Shown piece after piece: positions 37,049-46,415 of a stretch of DNA of 64,000 nucleotides. Source of the stretch: RGIG4608 sp045635885 (GTDB lineage Bacteria > Bacillota > Clostridia > Oscillospirales > CAG-272); assembly GCA_045635885.1 (NCBI GenBank), contig JAZTWO010000077.1, positions 47,642 through 111,641 of the forward strand, given 5' to 3'. Under the pieces are notes generated by a model, which was given only the letters and a program-made list of their open reading frames with translations, ran no database searches and was not told the DNA's origin. Both the position numbers and the translations under genes were made by a program. How positions within the stretch are numbered: position 1 is the stretch's first letter; each line of letters starts with the position of its first letter.

Positions 37049-39130
37049 ATGAAGAAAACAATTAAAATATTATCCCTTCTTTTGACGCTTGTTTTTGCAG
37101 TTTCTCTCTTCACAGCTTGTGGCGGAGAAGAAACAATCATTGAAGTGTATGAGGAAATTGAAGGAAAAACACTCGTTACAGTTCAATGGGTACAGGGACA
37201 GAAAGTATTAAAAGAAGAATTGGTTGAAAAGGGATCCAAGCTTACTGAATGGACTCCTGAAATTGAAGGTATGGAATTCCAGGGTTGGTATGAAAGACCT
37301 TACATTAAAAAATTCGACTTCGAAAAGCCCATTACAAAGAGCTTGAGAGTTTATGCATCATTCAAGAGCACTGGTGACACTGGTATTGATATTGAAGAAG
37401 AAATGCCCGACTGGTACCTTATCGGTGCAGGTAAGGGTGACCTTGGTAAGTGCAACAACTGGCAGCATGAAGCAGCTGCTAAGCACCTCGGCTTGAAGGC
37501 CGGCGAAGACGGTATCTACAGAGTTACATTGAGCTTGTACGCAGGTGACCAGTTTAAGATGACTCAGAACATGGGTTGGGATAACGAAAAGGCAATCGAT
37601 AAGATGGCTGGTTATGCTAACGGCTCTGTTAAGGATGAAAACGGTAACGTTGTATTCATCGCAGGTGAAAACAACAACTTCGTTCTTGCAGAAGGTATGG
37701 ACGGTAAGTACGAAATTTCTTACGATGCTAATGCAGACGTTATGTACTTCAAGTTTATTGAAGCACTTGAAACATTGCCCGACGACATTCGTTTGATCGG
37801 TGATGCTAACGGTTGGGGCACATCTTATGGCGAAGAAGACTTTAAGTTTACTTCAACAGATGGCGAAAACTGGGTATACACTTGGGAAGTAACATCTCCC
37901 ATGACATTTAAGGTTTATAACAACCTCTCCGGTGTTTACTATCCCGGTGGTGTTGGTAATGACCTCCACATTGATGAAGCTGGTACTTACACAGTTCACT
38001 TCAACAGCAAGACAAGAGATATCGTTGTTAAGGATTCTAACGGCAATTCAGTTGACGTAGGATTTACAAACAACGGTGGCGGTGACGTAGGCGGCGGCTC
38101 AACAGTTACTCCTAACGCTAACCCTGTTGACAAGGTTTATGTGGTTCTTAATTCCACTTGGAACGATGGTTCTTTGATGGGTGCTTGGACATGGCCCGGC
38201 GATCAGTGGGCAGAGTTCGTTGCAACTGCAGATCCTAACGTTTACGAAGTTTCTATCCCCGCAGGCGCTAACATGATTATCTTCGTTGACTTTACAGGTT
38301 CTGACTATAACTGGGATGCTAAGAGAGAACAGACTGCTGACCTTGCAGTTCCCGATAAGTCCGATGATAAGATTTACTACCACGTTTCTAACGGAACATG
38401 GTCTAACAGCTCTGAATCCGCAGGTTCCGGCTCTACAGGCGGTAACACAGGTTCTGGTTCAGCTACAACAGAAACTCTTACAATTTACTTCCGTAACGAC
38501 TGGTTGTGGACAAACGTTTCTTGCCACTACTGGGGTGAAGGTGTTACTGGCACAGAATTCCCCGGTGTAGCAATGAACAAGGTTGGCGGTTCTGAAGGTT
38601 ATGACGTATATGCTATCGAACTTCCCGCAGGTGTAACAGGATTCCTCTTCACTGGTATTAAGAACGATGGTTCAGGCGCTATTGACCAGTCTCCTGACAT
38701 CGTAGTTGATGGTCTTGTTAACGCTCAGGGCTTCAAGATGATTTGGAACGGTGCTAATGCAGTTGAAGGCTTCACATACGATCCTTCTGCATGTGTTCAC
38801 ACATACGTTGGTGGCGTTTGCAGCCAGTGTGGTGCAAGAATTGCTTACACTGTAGCAGGTGCAGCGGCTCTTTGCGGTACTGATTGGGATACAACCAACA
38901 CAGAAAACGACATGGTTTGGGACGAAGCAGCAGGTGTTTATACAAAGGTTTATACTAACTTGGCAGCCGGCTCATACGAATTCAAGGTGGTTCAGGATCA
39001 CTCTTGGGGTGTAAACTGGGGTCAGGGTGGTCACGGTGGTACTAACTTTGTTGCTAACGTAGCTACTGATGGTTCTACACTTACAATTACATTCGATGGT
39101 ACAACTGTTACTTTCGAGGTAACTCAGTAA
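37049..39130 (+). CDS. Starch-binding surface lipoprotein (CBM26- and X25-like modules)
   Basis: 693 residues from the ATG after AAGGAG. Signal with lipobox FTAC. Several binding modules follow: an InlB-like segment (KGSKLTEWTPEIEG, FQGWY), SusE/pullulanase-type modules (WYLIGAGKGDLGKCNNW; IRLIGDANGWGTSYGEEDF), two CBM26-like modules (VYVVLNSTWNDG..AWTWPGDQW; LTIYFRNDWLWTNVSCHYW), and a C-terminal X25-like domain (AALCGTDWDTTNTENDM, GSYEFKVVQDHSWGVNWG). No catalytic domain. It would hold starch for the neighbouring pullulanase and amylase, like Sas/SusE proteins. A HTYVGGVCSQCGA segment matches the cysteine repeats of the next genes. Confidence 0.85.
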   Translation: MKKTIKILSLLLTLVFAVSLFTACGGEETIIEVYEEIEGKTLVTVQWVQGQKVLKEELVEKGSKLTEWTPEIEGMEFQGWYERPYIKKFDFEKPITKSLRVYASFKSTGDTGIDIEEEMPDWYLIGAGKGDLGKCNNWQHEAAAKHLGLKAGEDGIYRVTLSLYAGDQFKMTQNMGWDNEKAIDKMAGYANGSVKDENGNVVFIAGENNNFVLAEGMDGKYEISYDANADVMYFKFIEALETLPDDIRLIGDANGWGTSYGEEDFKFTSTDGENWVYTWEVTSPMTFKVYNNLSGVYYPGGVGNDLHIDEAGTYTVHFNSKTRDIVVKDSNGNSVDVGFTNNGGGDVGGGSTVTPNANPVDKVYVVLNSTWNDGSLMGAWTWPGDQWAEFVATADPNVYEVSIPAGANMIIFVDFTGSDYNWDAKREQTADLAVPDKSDDKIYYHVSNGTWSNSSESAGSGSTGGNTGSGSATTETLTIYFRNDWLWTNVSCHYWGEGVTGTEFPGVAMNKVGGSEGYDVYAIELPAGVTGFLFTGIKNDGSGAIDQSPDIVVDGLVNAQGFKMIWNGANAVEGFTYDPSACVHTYVGGVCSQCGARIAYTVAGAAALCGTDWDTTNTENDMVWDEAAGVYTKVYTNLAAGSYEFKVVQDHSWGVNWGQGGHGGTNFVANVATDGSTLTITFDGTTVTFEVTQ

Positions 39131-39140
39131 TTTAAAATTT

Positions 39141-39170
39141 ATCCCTCGCACTTTGGTGCGAGGGATTTAT
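39141..39170 (+). terminator. Terminator of the malQ operon
   Basis: An 11-bp stem ATCCCTCGCAC / GTGCGAGGGAT, TTTG loop, then T-rich. Confidence 0.85.
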
Positions 39171-39240
39171 TTATTTTGTATAATGAAAAAGGGAATTATA
39201 GTGCAAAGTGACGAAAAAACACAATCGTTCATAAAAAAAC

Positions 39241-39269
39241 TTGACAAATTTGTATATTGATGATATTAT
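39241..39269 (+). promoter_or_regulatory. Promoter of lipoprotein gene 39349
   Basis: TTGACA, 17-bp spacer, TATTAT; a TATAAT three bases on is an alternative -10. Confidence 0.7.
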
Positions 39270-39282
39270 AATTACAAGCGGT

Positions 39283-39311
39283 CAAGAGGTAAATAGGCCT
39301 ATTGTCTCTTG
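39283..39311 (+). promoter_or_regulatory. 29-nt hairpin or operator, copy 1
   Basis: An interrupted palindrome: outer arms CAAGAG/CTCTTG and inner AATAGG/CCTATT, at the expected transcript start. Copy 2 at 40630-40658 has equal length and layout with changed bases that keep most pairings. Confidence 0.5.
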
Positions 39312-39348
39312 CGATGCAAAAGTTATACTATGAAAGGAGATAATTTTT

Positions 39349-40407
39349 ATGAAAATTATCAAAACATTAGCCCTTGTTGCAGTTTTGACACTCGTTATCG
39401 CTGCAGCAGTTTCTTGTCAGCTTCCCGGCTCACAGACCGAAGCTACTACTACCACAACCACAGAGCCCGCTTGCGAGCATATGTGGACAGCAGCTACTTG
39501 CGAAACACCTAAGACTTGCGTTCTTTGTAACGAAATCGAAGGCGAAGCTCGTGGTCACGAAATCGTTGTTGATCCAGCAGTTGATGCTACTTGCGAAACA
39601 GCAGGTCTTACTGCAGGCGAACATTGCACAAAATGTGATTACGTTGTAGCTCAGGAAGAAGTTGCAGCTCTTGGTCACACTGAAATTATTGATGCGGCAG
39701 CTGATGCAACATGCGCAGCTCCCGGTCTTACAGAAGGTAAGCATTGCGAAACTTGTGGCACAGTTCTTCTTGCTCAGGAAGAAGTTGCACAGCTTGTACA
39801 TAAGATCTCTTATGTAACAACACTCCCCACAGCAGAAGCTAACGGTTCTACAGTTGGTACTTGCTCACTTTGTAATGGTACATTTACATACGGTGAAGTT
39901 GGCGTTATGAACGCAGGTACATACGTTCTTGAAGGTAGCGCACTTTCAGGTATCGCTCAGTATACACTTGCTGATGGCGAAGTTAAGGTTGTAGGCGGTG
40001 TATTTGAATGTCACCTTAGCAATAAGTATAGAACTGACGACGGTCAGAAGAAGACATTCGCAGACGATTACTTTGGTGCTTCCAGAATGAACTATGGCGG
40101 CAAGACGGAAATCAATTCTGAAGATAACCCCGATATGATTAAGAACGGTATCGTTATTACAACAACTGATGTAACAACAATCACTATTTGGTGGGTAGCA
40201 GGCGGCGACGGTAGACAGGTTGGCTTGTATGGTATGGATGCTAATTTGATCGCTAAGAGCGAAGAAGCTTCTGTAAAGAACTCCGCTTACATTTCAACAT
40301 TTACAGTTGAAGCAGGCACATACGTTATTGGTAACGTTGACAACACTAACTATCACTTCAAGGTTGAGGTTGTTGTAGGCGCTCCCGCAGAGGTTCCTGC
40401 AGAATAA
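39349..40407 (+). CDS. Cysteine-repeat surface lipoprotein, unrecognised
   Basis: 352 residues. Lipobox AVSC at about 23, a Thr linker, then three to four cysteine repeats (about 42-180) of the form ATC-x-G-x-HC-x-x-C...LGH. The C-terminal half (about 185-352) is predicted beta-rich (VGGVFECHLSN, VTTITIWWVAGGDGRQVGLYG, TFTVEAGTYVIGNVDN) and resembles carbohydrate-binding sandwiches. The leader bases TATGAAAGGAGATAATTTTT are shared with the next lipoprotein gene. Its position inside the starch locus suggests glucan binding (inference). The cysteine pairs could bind metal or form disulfides. Confidence 0.7.
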   Translation: MKIIKTLALVAVLTLVIAAAVSCQLPGSQTEATTTTTTEPACEHMWTAATCETPKTCVLCNEIEGEARGHEIVVDPAVDATCETAGLTAGEHCTKCDYVVAQEEVAALGHTEIIDAAADATCAAPGLTEGKHCETCGTVLLAQEEVAQLVHKISYVTTLPTAEANGSTVGTCSLCNGTFTYGEVGVMNAGTYVLEGSALSGIAQYTLADGEVKVVGGVFECHLSNKYRTDDGQKKTFADDYFGASRMNYGGKTEINSEDNPDMIKNGIVITTTDVTTITIWWVAGGDGRQVGLYGMDANLIAKSEEASVKNSAYISTFTVEAGTYVIGNVDNTNYHFKVEVVVGAPAEVPAE

Positions 40408-40418
40408 TTAATAATGAT

Positions 40419-40448
40419 AAAATCCGCATCTTTTGATGCGGATTTTTG
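40419..40448 (+). terminator. Terminator
   Basis: A 12-bp stem AAAATCCGCATC / GATGCGGATTTT with a TTTT loop. Confidence 0.85.
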
Positions 40449-40589
40449 ATTTTGGGCTATAAAACGGGATAAAATTCGACAAAACAGCAAAAAATCGTGC
40501 ATTATTGATAAAAAATGTACATTATGAATATTAAAAAAAGGTTTTAAATTGTGCAAATGGTCGAAGTTTTATAAAGAAAAATGTAAATA

Positions 40590-40618
40590 TTGACAATGTA
40601 CACAATAAGATATATAAT
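40590..40618 (+). promoter_or_regulatory. Promoter of lipoprotein gene 40707
   Basis: TTGACA, 17-bp spacer, TATAAT; full consensus. The rest of the 40449-40589 gap is AT-rich with nothing recognisable. Confidence 0.85.
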
Positions 40619-40629
40619 TAATATGTATT

Positions 40630-40658
40630 AAAGGGGTAACTACGCGTATTATCTCTTT
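40630..40658 (+). promoter_or_regulatory. 29-nt hairpin or operator, copy 2
   Basis: Outer arms AAAGGG/CTCTTT and inner TACG/CGTA, aligned base for base with copy 1 and in the same place relative to the promoter. Confidence 0.5.
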
Positions 40659-40706
40659 AATATAATACAAACCCGTACGGGAAATATATGAAAGGAGATA
40701 ATTTTT

Positions 40707-42938
40707 ATGAAGAAAATTATCAAAACACTCCTCGTGGTGATGGTAGTAGTGCTTGCACTTGCAGCATTCACAGCTTGTGGAAACGATCCTGCAACAACAA
40801 CAACAGCACCTTGCCAGCACCAAGGCGGTACAGCTACTTGCACAGAGCAGGCAGTTTGTGAACTTTGCGGCGAAAGCTATGGCGCAGCTCTTGGACACAA
40901 GGCAGCAGTACTTTATGCAATTGACGCAACATGTTCAAAAGAAGGACGCACAGAAGGTTCATACTGTAAGGTATGTAACGAAGTTCTTGTTGCACAGGAA
41001 TCAATTGAAAAGCTCGAACACGTTTGGGTAGCAAACGAAGATAGAGATTTCACATGTACAATGGACGGTCTTGTAGGTGGTAACCACTGTGAAATGTGCG
41101 GTATCCAGGACGGTACAATTGAAGTAGTTCCTGCACAGTGCAGATGGGGCGAGCCCTTTGTTTATGCAGAACCCACTTGCACAGAAACAGGTATTATGGC
41201 AGTAGAATGCCAGGTTTGTGGTGACCTTGCACTTCACTCTGAAATCGATCTTATTGATCACACATATGTATATGGTGTTTGCTCAGTTTGTGGCGCACTT
41301 GATGCTAACTACGTAGATTACTATCTTGTTGGTTATATTAACGGTGCCAACTACGGTTGCGAAGAAGACTTTACTAACCTTGGCGAATACAAGTTCGTTG
41401 ACGGTAAGCTCACAGTAACATTTGCACAGGATTCTTACGTATTTGTTAAGTCAGGTAACCTTAAGGGTCAGAACGTTAAGTGGTATTTGTTCGAATCTTA
41501 CGTAACAGGTAAGGAAGGCACACTTTACGAAAACAAGTCTGAAAAGATGTTTATCCCCGCTAACGTTGAAGTAGTATTCACACTTACAGTAAACGAAGAT
41601 GGTACTCTTGCTCTTGTTGCTGATTACCATACACACGCTCACAAATCTGAAGTATTTAACCCCACTTGCACAGAAGCAGGTAAGGTTGTTTACACATGTG
41701 AATGTGGCGACACATACGAAGAAGCAGGCGAAGCTGCTCTTGGTCACGATTATGACCACATCACACACAATGCTACATGTACAGCAGCAGGTTACGTAGA
41801 ACACATTTGTGCTCTTTGTGACGATACATACACAGACGGTGAAACAGAAGCTCTTGGCCACGCTGACGAAGATGGTAACTTCAAGTGCGACAGATGTTCT
41901 ACAAAGATGCTTCCTGCTGACGGAACAACTCTTACAGTAGAACAGGCTCTTGCAATTGCACAGCTTGGTGGTTCAGCTTATACAACACAGAAGTACTATA
42001 TCACAGGTATCGTAAGCGGTCTTTACAATACAACATATGGTAACTTCTACATTAAGGACACTGAAACAGGCAAGGAAATTTGCATTTACGGTCTCTATTC
42101 TGCAGACGGTAAGACAAGATATGATGCAATGAGCTACAAGCCCGTTAACGGTGACGAAGTAACTGTTTACACAGTTCTTGGTATGTACAACTCTACAGCA
42201 CAGGGTAAGAATGCTTGGCTTGATGACGTTGTTGCTCACGAGCATGCTTACACATCTGTTGTAACAGAACCCACATGTACAAAAGCTGGTTTCACAACTC
42301 ACACTTGTTCAATTTGCAACGGTTACGTTGTTGATACTGAAGTAGAAGCTCTTGGTCATACAACTGAAAACGGTGTATGTGAAAGATGCGAATTGACAAT
42401 TGGTGGAGATGTTGTAAATAAAGAAACATTCACAACTGACTGGAGTAAGCTTTCAACAAACACAAGCTATACATCTAACAAAACTGCTGATGGTTGGCAG
42501 TATACTAATGCTGCTGTAATTCAGGGTGGTGCTAGCAACAGCAATCCTACATTTAAACCTCTTGGTACATCTGCTACTAAGGGATTGGTATTGAATGGTA
42601 AGACAAGTGCAAAGGGTAAGTTGGTTTCTCCTACTCTTACAGGTGGTCTTTCTAAACTTGTATTCAACTATACAAACGTATTCTCTGAATCCAAGGGCGT
42701 TGATATCACAATCACAATAAAACAGAATGGTGCTGTTGTAGCTACTAAGCAGCTTGATAACAATAGCGTTACTCAGTACACAGCGTACACATTTGAATGG
42801 GATCTTGAAGCGGAAGGCGTTGCAGTAACAGGTGATTTCACTATTGAAATTTCTAACAACTCTCCTTCTGCTAGCACATCCAACAAGGACCGTGTTGCTA
42901 TTTGGAACATTGAATGGACAAACAATCCTGCAGCATAA
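40707..42938 (+). CDS. Large cysteine-repeat surface lipoprotein, unrecognised
   Basis: 743 residues. Lipobox FTAC, then about five cysteine repeats (about 35-200: ATCTEQAVCELCG, ATCSKEG..YCKVC and so on). A beta-rich domain follows (about 205-310; YYLVGYINGANYG, LGEYKFVDGKLTV) like starch-binding modules. More cysteine repeats come next (about 312-400), then an OB-fold-like domain (about 410-505; YYITGIVSGLY, GNFYIKDTETGKEI), another cysteine repeat, and a C-terminal jelly-roll-like domain (about 570-743). No catalytic motif. It is probably a scaffold for starch binding at the surface (inference). Confidence 0.7.
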   Translation: MKKIIKTLLVVMVVVLALAAFTACGNDPATTTTAPCQHQGGTATCTEQAVCELCGESYGAALGHKAAVLYAIDATCSKEGRTEGSYCKVCNEVLVAQESIEKLEHVWVANEDRDFTCTMDGLVGGNHCEMCGIQDGTIEVVPAQCRWGEPFVYAEPTCTETGIMAVECQVCGDLALHSEIDLIDHTYVYGVCSVCGALDANYVDYYLVGYINGANYGCEEDFTNLGEYKFVDGKLTVTFAQDSYVFVKSGNLKGQNVKWYLFESYVTGKEGTLYENKSEKMFIPANVEVVFTLTVNEDGTLALVADYHTHAHKSEVFNPTCTEAGKVVYTCECGDTYEEAGEAALGHDYDHITHNATCTAAGYVEHICALCDDTYTDGETEALGHADEDGNFKCDRCSTKMLPADGTTLTVEQALAIAQLGGSAYTTQKYYITGIVSGLYNTTYGNFYIKDTETGKEICIYGLYSADGKTRYDAMSYKPVNGDEVTVYTVLGMYNSTAQGKNAWLDDVVAHEHAYTSVVTEPTCTKAGFTTHTCSICNGYVVDTEVEALGHTTENGVCERCELTIGGDVVNKETFTTDWSKLSTNTSYTSNKTADGWQYTNAAVIQGGASNSNPTFKPLGTSATKGLVLNGKTSAKGKLVSPTLTGGLSKLVFNYTNVFSESKGVDITITIKQNGAVVATKQLDNNSVTQYTAYTFEWDLEAEGVAVTGDFTIEISNNSPSASTSNKDRVAIWNIEWTNNPAA

Positions 42939-42969
42939 TTAAAAACGAATCAATAACTGATTAATTTTG

Positions 42970-42998
42970 GCACGCGCCTTCGGGCGCGTGCTTTTTTT
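42970..42998 (+). terminator. Terminator
   Basis: A GC-rich 9-bp stem GCACGCGCC / GGCGCGTGC, TTCG loop and seven Ts. Confidence 0.92.
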
Positions 42999-43071
42999 GC
43001 TTTTTTAAATGGGGAAGGGATATGGTTATTATAACCAAAATTTTAGTCACCTTTTTGTTAAATATGTATTG

Positions 43072-43100
43072 TTGAAATTTGGCTAAATTAATGTTATAAT
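43072..43100 (+). promoter_or_regulatory. Promoter of the amylase gene
   Basis: TTGAAA, 17-bp spacer, TATAAT. A TGGTTA-TTA-TAACCA palindrome lies upstream at 43023-43037, and ATGCACA...TGTGTAT follows the -10 within 20 bases. Confidence 0.75.
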
Positions 43101-43187
43101 ATATAATGATAAAGTATGCACACAATGTGTATTTTTGAAAATTATTAAGCCGTTTTTTTGTTATTTACGGCAGAAGGAGACTACAAA

Positions 43188-44852
43188 ATGACTAAAAAAT
43201 TGAACATTCGCAGTTTAGTGGCAATTCTCTTGTTGCTCACTATGGTTTTGGCTTTAAGCAGTTGCTTTGAACCCGAAAAAAAGGTTGTAGTTGTTAGAAA
43301 AACTACTTCAACTACCAACAAGGGTGGCAACGGTCCTAACAATGATAGTGTTTTGGTTGACCCAATCAACGATAACAACAGAACATTGTATCAAATTTAC
43401 GTTAGATCCTTTGCGGATTCTGACGGTGACGGCGTTGGCGACATTCGTGGTATTATCGAAAAATTCGACTACCTCAATGACGGTAACTTGAACTCCGGTA
43501 ACGACCTTGGCGTTCAGGCAATTTGGCTCACTCCCGTTTTTGAAGGAAACTCTGCTCACAAGTATGATGCAATTAATTTCTATGCAATAGACCCTGAGTT
43601 CGGCACTGAAGAAGACCTTCGTGAACTTGCTGAGCTTTGCGAAAAGAGAAACGTTAAGCTTGTTCTTGACCTTGCTCTTAACCACACATCAACTTCAAAC
43701 CAGTGGTTTAAAGAGTCCAAAAAGGCACGTCAGAACGGTGATACTTCCAATAAGTATTACAACTACTACAACTGGAGCACAAGCGCAAAGTCCGGTTACG
43801 TTAAGGTTAACGGCTACAACTTGTGGTATGAATCATGGTTCGATACACAGGGCGGTAGCATGCCCGAGCTTAACTATGACAACCAAAACGTTAGAAATGA
43901 AATGCTTGAGGTTGCTAAATATTGGATGAACCTTGGTGTTGACGGCTTCCGTTTTGACGCAGTTAAGTACGTATATTATGAGGATCACACAAGAAGCGCA
44001 AGCTTCTATAAGTGGTACACAGACGAGCTTCGCAAGATTAATTCCGAAATTTACCTTATCGGTGAGTGTTGGGATAGCGAAACTAATATGCTTAAGTATT
44101 ACAACTCAATGAGTTGCTTTAACTTCTCAATGGCGGGCAACGGAACAATCGCTTCTGCCGCAAAGGGAAGTGGTGCAATCAGCACATTCGTTGACAACAT
44201 TGTTAATTTGCAGAAGAAGATTGTTGCAATTAATCCCAATGGAATGGTTTCTTCATTCCTTTCTAACCACGACCAAGACAGAAGCGGTGGATTTATTGTT
44301 AACGATAACCAAAGAAAAATGGCTGCAAGCTTGTATCTTCTTACACCCGGTACACCTGTAATTTATTACGGTGAGGAAATTGGTCTTAAGGGTTCCGGTG
44401 ATTCACCTGAGGACGCTAACCGCCGTCTTCCTATGAAGTGGGGCGACGAGTACACTTGCGAAGTTCCAAGACATGCAACTTACTCTATCAATCTTTGGGA
44501 TAACACACTTTGGGATCAGCAGAGAGATGACGATAGCTTGATGATTCACTATTCAAAGGTTTTGCAGATTCGTCACACAATTCCTGCAATTGCCCGTGGT
44601 ACATATTCACCCATTTACGGTGGAAAGGCAACGTTTGGTGGCTTCTTTGTTGACTATGGCAACGAGGACGTAATCATCCTTCACAACACTTCTACAACAG
44701 AAACTGTTACTGTAAATCTTAACACACTTACAGGTCTTAAGGACAAGGGATATTCATCATATGAAGTTCTTGCTTTTGTTGGCGTAAATTCTGCAAGTGT
44801 AAATGGTACAACACTTACACTTGGCCCTCAAACAACAGTTATTCTTAAGTAA
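43188..44852 (+). CDS. Alpha-amylase family lipoprotein (GH13)
   Basis: 554 residues from the ATG after AGAAGGAGA; the longer frame from 43158 has no ribosome site. Lipobox LSSC. The GH13 barrel begins TLYQIYVRSFADSDGDGVGD and has LDLALNHTS (region I), nucleophile Asp in DGFRFDAVKY (II), acid Glu in LIGECWD (III) and SNHDQDR (IV). A C-terminal beta-sandwich follows. It hydrolyses alpha-1,4 bonds of starch at the cell surface; a neopullulanase-like or glucosidase side activity is possible. Separate promoter from the ABC importer genes downstream. Confidence 0.92.
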   Translation: MTKKLNIRSLVAILLLLTMVLALSSCFEPEKKVVVVRKTTSTTNKGGNGPNNDSVLVDPINDNNRTLYQIYVRSFADSDGDGVGDIRGIIEKFDYLNDGNLNSGNDLGVQAIWLTPVFEGNSAHKYDAINFYAIDPEFGTEEDLRELAELCEKRNVKLVLDLALNHTSTSNQWFKESKKARQNGDTSNKYYNYYNWSTSAKSGYVKVNGYNLWYESWFDTQGGSMPELNYDNQNVRNEMLEVAKYWMNLGVDGFRFDAVKYVYYEDHTRSASFYKWYTDELRKINSEIYLIGECWDSETNMLKYYNSMSCFNFSMAGNGTIASAAKGSGAISTFVDNIVNLQKKIVAINPNGMVSSFLSNHDQDRSGGFIVNDNQRKMAASLYLLTPGTPVIYYGEEIGLKGSGDSPEDANRRLPMKWGDEYTCEVPRHATYSINLWDNTLWDQQRDDDSLMIHYSKVLQIRHTIPAIARGTYSPIYGGKATFGGFFVDYGNEDVIILHNTSTTETVTVNLNTLTGLKDKGYSSYEVLAFVGVNSASVNGTTLTLGPQTTVILK

Positions 44853-44981
44853 AAATATATGGTTTTTCGGGCAATTTTTACAAATTTCACACTTTGTTTC
44901 TATACAGTTAGCATTTTGTTCAAAAATGTATAAATTTATTTGGATAAAGTGACAAAAATGTTGAAAAAATATATATTAATA

Positions 44982-45010
44982 TTGACAAAATTGTTCGATA
45001 ATGATATAAT
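44982..45010 (+). promoter_or_regulatory. Promoter of the maltodextrin importer operon
   Basis: TTGACA, 17-bp spacer, TATAAT, then an imperfect palindrome TGCGC-TAAG-GCGTA at 45016-45030. Confidence 0.85.
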
Positions 45011-45064
45011 ACAATATGCGCTAAGGCGTAAATTAATATTATTTTTTTAGGAGGAGAATTAGTT

Positions 45065-46345
45065 ATGAGAATGACTAAAATCTTATCACTCGTTATCGCT
45101 CTTCTTATGCTTTCTGCTTGCTTCGTAGCATGCGGTCCTAATGACACACCCGCTGAAACAACAGCTGGTGGCGGTTCATCTGACACAGTTTACGATATCA
45201 CATTGTGGGTATCTACAACTGCAGGCGTAAAAGAGTTCACACTCGAACAGGTTGAAGCTTTTAAGGCTGCTCATCCTGAATACAAGTTCAACATCACAGT
45301 TGAAACAGTAGGTGAAGGCGATGCTGCTACTGAAGTTCTTAAGGACGTTGCTACAGCTCCCGATATGTACTGCTTCGCACAGGACCAGATTTCTCGTCTT
45401 GTACAGGGTGGCGCTCTTGCACAGCTTGGTGTTCAGGCTTCTGCAACAGTAAAGGCTAACAACGACTCCGGTTCTGTTGGCGCTGCTACAGTAGGCGAAG
45501 GCATCTATGCTTATCCTTTGACATCTGACAATGGTTACTACCTCTACTACGATTCTCGTGTTGTATCTGACGAACAGGCACAGACACTTGAAGGCATCAT
45601 CGAAGCTTGTAGAGCAGCTAACAAGAAGTTTGGTTACAACTTGACAAACGCTTGGATTATGGCTGGTTTCTTCTTCGCACAGCCCGTAGGCGGTGGCACA
45701 CCCATTTGTAACTCTACATGGGAATACTCTGCAGACGGTAAGAATGCTATCGCAGTAAACGATAACTTCAACTCTGCTAACGGTCTTCTTGCTATGAAGG
45801 CAATGAACAGCCTTGCTAACTCTGGCGTATGGGTTGACTCTGCTGATAACTTCGCAGGCACAGGCGCTATCGTTACAGGTATCTGGAACGCAAACGCAGC
45901 TGCTGCTGAATACGGCGACTACGTAAAGGCAACAAAGCTTCCCACATACACAGTTGATGGTCAGACATTCCAGATGGGTTCATTCTCCGGTTACAAACTT
46001 CTCGGTTGCAAGCCCCAGACAGACGCTATGAAGGGTAAGATCTGCTCTGAACTCGCTCTTTACCTTACAAGCGGCGAAGCTCAGCTTGAAAGATACTATG
46101 AATTCCAGTGGGGTCCCTCTAACCTTGAAGCTCAGGCTAACCAGGACGTTAGAGAAAACGTACTCCTTGCAGCTCTTCTTGCACAGAACATCTACGCTCA
46201 GCCTCAGGGTGTTATCCCCTCTGACTGGTGGACAGAAGCAGCTCAGCTTGGTACAGTTGCAGCTCAGGCAGATATGACAGTAGCTGACCTTCAGGCAGCT
46301 CTTGCGACATATGCTGAAAAGATCGCTGGCATGATCGTTAAATAA
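45065..46345 (+). CDS. malE: Maltodextrin ABC transporter substrate-binding lipoprotein
   Basis: 426 residues; ATG behind GGAGGAG. Lipobox FVAC. Type I binding protein of the MalE family: ITLWVSTTAGVKEFTLEQVEAF near the start, then APDMYCFAQDQISRLVQGGAL, EGIYAYPLTSDNGYYLYYD, TGIWNA and EFQWGPSN. It captures maltodextrins released by the surface enzymes. The codon choice (few, repeated codons) suggests very high expression. Two hairpins separate it from malF. Confidence 0.93.
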   Translation: MRMTKILSLVIALLMLSACFVACGPNDTPAETTAGGGSSDTVYDITLWVSTTAGVKEFTLEQVEAFKAAHPEYKFNITVETVGEGDAATEVLKDVATAPDMYCFAQDQISRLVQGGALAQLGVQASATVKANNDSGSVGAATVGEGIYAYPLTSDNGYYLYYDSRVVSDEQAQTLEGIIEACRAANKKFGYNLTNAWIMAGFFFAQPVGGGTPICNSTWEYSADGKNAIAVNDNFNSANGLLAMKAMNSLANSGVWVDSADNFAGTGAIVTGIWNANAAAAEYGDYVKATKLPTYTVDGQTFQMGSFSGYKLLGCKPQTDAMKGKICSELALYLTSGEAQLERYYEFQWGPSNLEAQANQDVRENVLLAALLAQNIYAQPQGVIPSDWWTEAAQLGTVAAQADMTVADLQAALATYAEKIAGMIVK

Positions 46346-46377
46346 TTAATTTAAATAGTTAATAATTTAATTGGGAT

Positions 46378-46404
46378 GGGGTGAATCCCTTGTGGATTCA
46401 CCCC
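46378..46404 (+). other. Stable hairpin after malE
   Basis: A perfect 11-bp stem GGGGTGAATCC / GGATTCACCCC with a CTTGT loop. No T-run follows, so it is more likely an mRNA-end stabiliser or partial terminator. Confidence 0.6.
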
Positions 46405-46415
46405 TGTTTAATTGA

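Noticed and set aside
39283..39311. Classical catabolite response element
   Set aside because: Does not match TGWAANCGNTNWCA; kept only as an unassigned palindrome.
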